25,901 bases of DNA. It comes from an uncultured Clostridia bacterium (GTDB lineage Bacteria; Bacillota; Clostridia; TANB77; CAG-508). A program made the position numbers and the translations under genes. Positions 24,094 to 25,901 of this stretch are shown here, piece by piece (position 1 is the first letter of the stretch; each line of letters starts with the position of its first letter). The stretch is taken from NCBI GenBank assembly GCA_947628925.1, contig CANRBU010000006.1, positions 1 through 25,901 of the forward strand, written 5' to 3'. Under the pieces are notes generated by a model. The model had not been told where the DNA came from. It did no database searches and saw nothing but the letters and a program-made list of their open reading frames with translations.

Positions 24094-24495
24094 TCATGCA
24101 ATTTGTTTTACTATGCCATATATAAGCTGTGGTAAGAAGGTTCCTGCAAATAAAATTGCTACACCTATAATGTATGGCATCAAGCTTTTTTTGTATTCTG
24201 CTTTCTCTTCTACACTTCCTGCCATATATTTAATTCCAAGCGCTGTTAATATTATTACAGATAATATTGTGCCAATTATTTGTAACCACCCTAAAAGGAC
24301 TCCTACTTTACTTTTTAATTTTGATGACTCTGTTTGCGTTTTTTTATATTCATTTAAATCACCTAAATCGCCTGTTACACTTGCTACTTTTATTCCTGTA
24401 CTTGTAACTCTTTCACTTGCATATACATATTGAAAACTGCTACACAATATTGTTATTAAAAATGCTATTTGCATTATTTTACATACTATTTTCAT
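24094..24495 (-). CDS. Divergent T4SS pilin, VirB2/TrbC-like
   Basis: A 133-residue pilin paralogue. A signal peptide (about 1-27, ending YVYAS) is followed by a polar mature segment of about 40 residues, then helices LLGWLQIIGTILSVIILTALGIKYMAG and SLMPYIIGVAILFAGTFLPQLIYGI, joined by a VEEKAEYKK loop. The core matches the trio at the loop and at MPYIIG but differs elsewhere at both DNA and protein level, so it is an older duplicate. The ATG at 24495 follows GGGGAG. It is the second gene of the operon. The mixed set suggests major and minor subunits, with this as one of the minor ones, but that is inference. Confidence 0.83.
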   Translation of the reverse strand: MKIVCKIMQIAFLITILCSSFQYVYASERVTSTGIKVASVTGDLGDLNEYKKTQTESSKLKSKVGVLLGWLQIIGTILSVIILTALGIKYMAGSVEEKAEYKKSLMPYIIGVAILFAGTFLPQLIYGIVKQIA

Positions 24496-24545
24496 ACCAT
24501 ATCACTCCCCTTCTTCCGTGTTAAATATTTTTCTCATATATATGC

Positions 24546-25595
24546 CTACATCTGGTCTAAAATTGTTAGCACTAATTTCCATATACCAAATGAGCCAAAT
24601 ATTACTACACATGCAATTACATATACTCCCAACATTTTCTTTACTTCCGCTTTTTGATCTAAACTTGATAACATAAATTTAATTCCTAATACTGCTGCAA
24701 TTATTACTGCTGCCACAATTCCTACTTGAAAAAACATGTTATATATATATGACATTATATATTTAAATCTTTCATTATCTATTGCATTATTATTTCCACT
24801 TTGTGCAAATTTTTCTGAATTTCCTATAATTTCCTCTAATATATCTCCTTCTGTTTGTTGTCTATCTGAGCTTGTCCTTTCTGGAGAATGATAAATCGGA
24901 ACATTAGTTGCAGCACGTCCTGATAAATCTCCATATCTTTTTGTTGCCTTGTCAACTTCATCTTCGTTTAATTCTATTTTATTGCCATTTTTGTCTTCTC
25001 CTCCATCGCCTTGTGCTATATGTACATTTTCTTCACTAGCAAGAGTTAAAACTTCATTCCATAACAATCTTTTAGGATCATTTTCTCCAAGTTTTGAAGT
25101 AACTTGTTTTTCTATCTCACTAGCCCTGTCCAAATATGCATTCATTTTTGGCAATCTTTCGTTTCCATATTCTTCTTCTGTCTTGTTAATTAAATCTCTT
25201 ACTTCATTAAAATTATGCTTCATATCTTCACTAAATGCCTTGATATAATCTTCTAACTCATCTGTTTTTTCATCTTTTAAATTTATATGTGGTCCACCAT
25301 CATCTTCAGTTATAAATTTTTCCATCAATTCTCTTCTTTTTTCAGCAATATTTGCTTCAGTTGGTTCTATCCCACTTTTTTTTAATTCATTTATGGCATC
25401 ATCTCTGCGACATGCTTCTAAAAGAGCATCTTCACATTTTTTTAGCCAACCAACTTCACCCATTGCTTCTTCACAAGCTGCATCAGCTTTCTTTCTTAAT
25501 TCTTCTAATGTTGCTGCAAAACTTCTATTACAAAAACTTATTGCTATTATAAATATTAAAATTATCATTATATATTTATTTGCACATTTCTTCAT
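24546..25595 (-). CDS. Pilin core fused to a large exported helical domain, first gene of the T4SS operon
   Basis: A 349-residue protein. A signal peptide (about 1-27, ending NRSFA) is followed by about 250 residues that are hydrophilic, rich in Glu/Lys/Asp and mostly helical (probable coiled coil around 100-175), with three Cys at about 41-67 that could form disulfides. The C-terminal 70 residues (VGIVAAVIIAAVLGIKFMLSS, loop LDQKAEVKK, MLGVYVIACVVIFGSFGIWKLV) follow the two-helix layout of the pilins encoded next to it, including GIK.M and the xKAExKK loop. The protein thus looks like a specialised tip or base pilin. The ATG at 25595 has AAGAGGTG upstream and the operon promoter lies 42 bp before it. 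I know of no name for the N-terminal domain. Confidence 0.75.
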   Translation of the reverse strand: MKKCANKYIMIILIFIIAISFCNRSFAATLEELRKKADAACEEAMGEVGWLKKCEDALLEACRRDDAINELKKSGIEPTEANIAEKRRELMEKFITEDDGGPHINLKDEKTDELEDYIKAFSEDMKHNFNEVRDLINKTEEEYGNERLPKMNAYLDRASEIEKQVTSKLGENDPKRLLWNEVLTLASEENVHIAQGDGGEDKNGNKIELNEDEVDKATKRYGDLSGRAATNVPIYHSPERTSSDRQQTEGDILEEIIGNSEKFAQSGNNNAIDNERFKYIMSYIYNMFFQVGIVAAVIIAAVLGIKFMLSSLDQKAEVKKMLGVYVIACVVIFGSFGIWKLVLTILDQM

Positions 25596-25636
25596 TTACT
25601 TCACCTCTTATTTTGTTAATTATCACTTCTATATAT

Positions 25637-25665
25637 AGTATACTATAAAAATTTGCAAATGTCTA
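25637..25665 (-). promoter_or_regulatory. Promoter of the T4SS operon, with a palindrome over the -10
   Basis: On the minus strand TAGACA (25665-25660) and TATACT (25642-25637) are 17 bp apart, and transcription should begin near 25630. A perfect 14-bp palindrome TATAGTATACTATA (25634-25647) covers the -10 box and may be an operator. Bases 25666-25742 are AT-rich with nothing I can identify. Confidence 0.65.
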
Positions 25666-25748
25666 GAAAAAAGCTATGTTCATTTACAATTTTCTCTCTT
25701 ATTATATATTTTTTTCATTTTATCATCATATTTATTTTATTGTATTTG

Positions 25749-25819
25749 AAAAAAAAAATCAAGTTGTCAACCATTTTTTATGCTTTATAGTGTAAAAATG
25801 GTCGACAACTCGACTTTTT
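25749..25819 (-). terminator. Long terminator hairpin behind tRNA-Ser
   Basis: The arms at 25819-25794 and 25778-25753 form a 26-bp stem with a 15-nt loop in the minus-strand RNA, with three G-U pairs and no mismatch. A run of about ten T follows. It starts 9 nt after the tRNA 3' end. Confidence 0.85.
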
Positions 25820-25827
25820 ATATTTTT

Positions 25828-25901
25828 TGGCGGAGATGAGAGGGTTCGAACCTCCGCGCCGTGTTACCGACCTAACTGTTTAGCAAACAGTCCCCTTCAC
25901 C
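25828..25901 (-). tRNA. tRNA-Ser(GCU), 5' end beyond the window
   Basis: Read on the minus strand, the sequence gives part of the D-arm, an anticodon stem-loop with ACTGT/ACAGT arms around TTGCTAA (anticodon GCT at 25884-25882), a long class II variable arm as in serine tRNAs, the T-loop GTTCGAAC, the acceptor half CATCTCC, discriminator G and an encoded CCA ending at 25828. The 5' acceptor strand and start of the D-arm are cut off by the window end. It decodes AGC/AGU codons. Confidence 0.93.

Overview
The window looks like chromosomal DNA of a low-GC, anaerobic Firmicute of the Clostridia type. The evidence is strongly AT-rich DNA, AGGAGG ribosome sites, AbrB and GerMN proteins, and an oxygen-sensitive 2-hydroxyacyl-CoA dehydratase-type protein. 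TGA is used as a stop and Trp is TGG, so the genetic code is standard. The order abrB / rsmI / trmN6, with abrB convergent to the methylases, resembles the Bacillus subtilis abrB-yabC-yabB neighbourhood.

Left part (1-7.3 kb): abrB (+) and rsmI (-) share a two-way terminator. rsmI and trmN6 form a minus-strand operon. A 59-residue Cys-containing gene (+) overlaps tail-to-tail with a GerMN lipid/membrane-anchored protein (-). A 1438-residue activase/dehydratase fusion (+) follows, with its own promoter, a 5' UTR hairpin and a terminator.

Middle (7.3-8.8 kb): a minus-strand toxin-antitoxin module. A MqsR-like toxin appears to begin at a non-standard AUA codon. It overlaps a MqsA-like antitoxin made of a zinc finger, an HTH and a SocA/Panacea domain. 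The module has its own promoter, and a near-palindrome lies over its expected transcription start.

Right part (8.8-25.7 kb): a minus-strand block of 12 genes for a type IV secretion system (T4SS). In transcription order it encodes a pilin core fused to a large exported domain; four further VirB2-like pilins, three of them near-identical tandem copies; PrgI/VirB3; a membrane-anchored VirB4-N-domain-like protein; the VirB4 ATPase; a VirB6/TrbL-like channel protein with a very long tail; a membrane-anchored NTF2-like (VirB8-like) protein; a 1550-residue wall protein with five hydrolase-type domains; and a second NTF2-like protein. The block has a promoter at its head, an internal promoter, a terminator-promoter unit after the pilins, and a strong terminator at its end. 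I see no relaxase and no VirD4/TcpA coupling protein, so this is a transport machine whose cargo is not obvious.

The window ends inside a tRNA-Ser(GCU) gene (-), followed by an unusually long terminator hairpin. The most novel parts are the multi-hydrolase wall protein, the pilin array within a T4SS lacking mobilisation genes, and the toxin-antitoxin module with its apparent AUA start. All assignments are by reading motifs; no database search was run.
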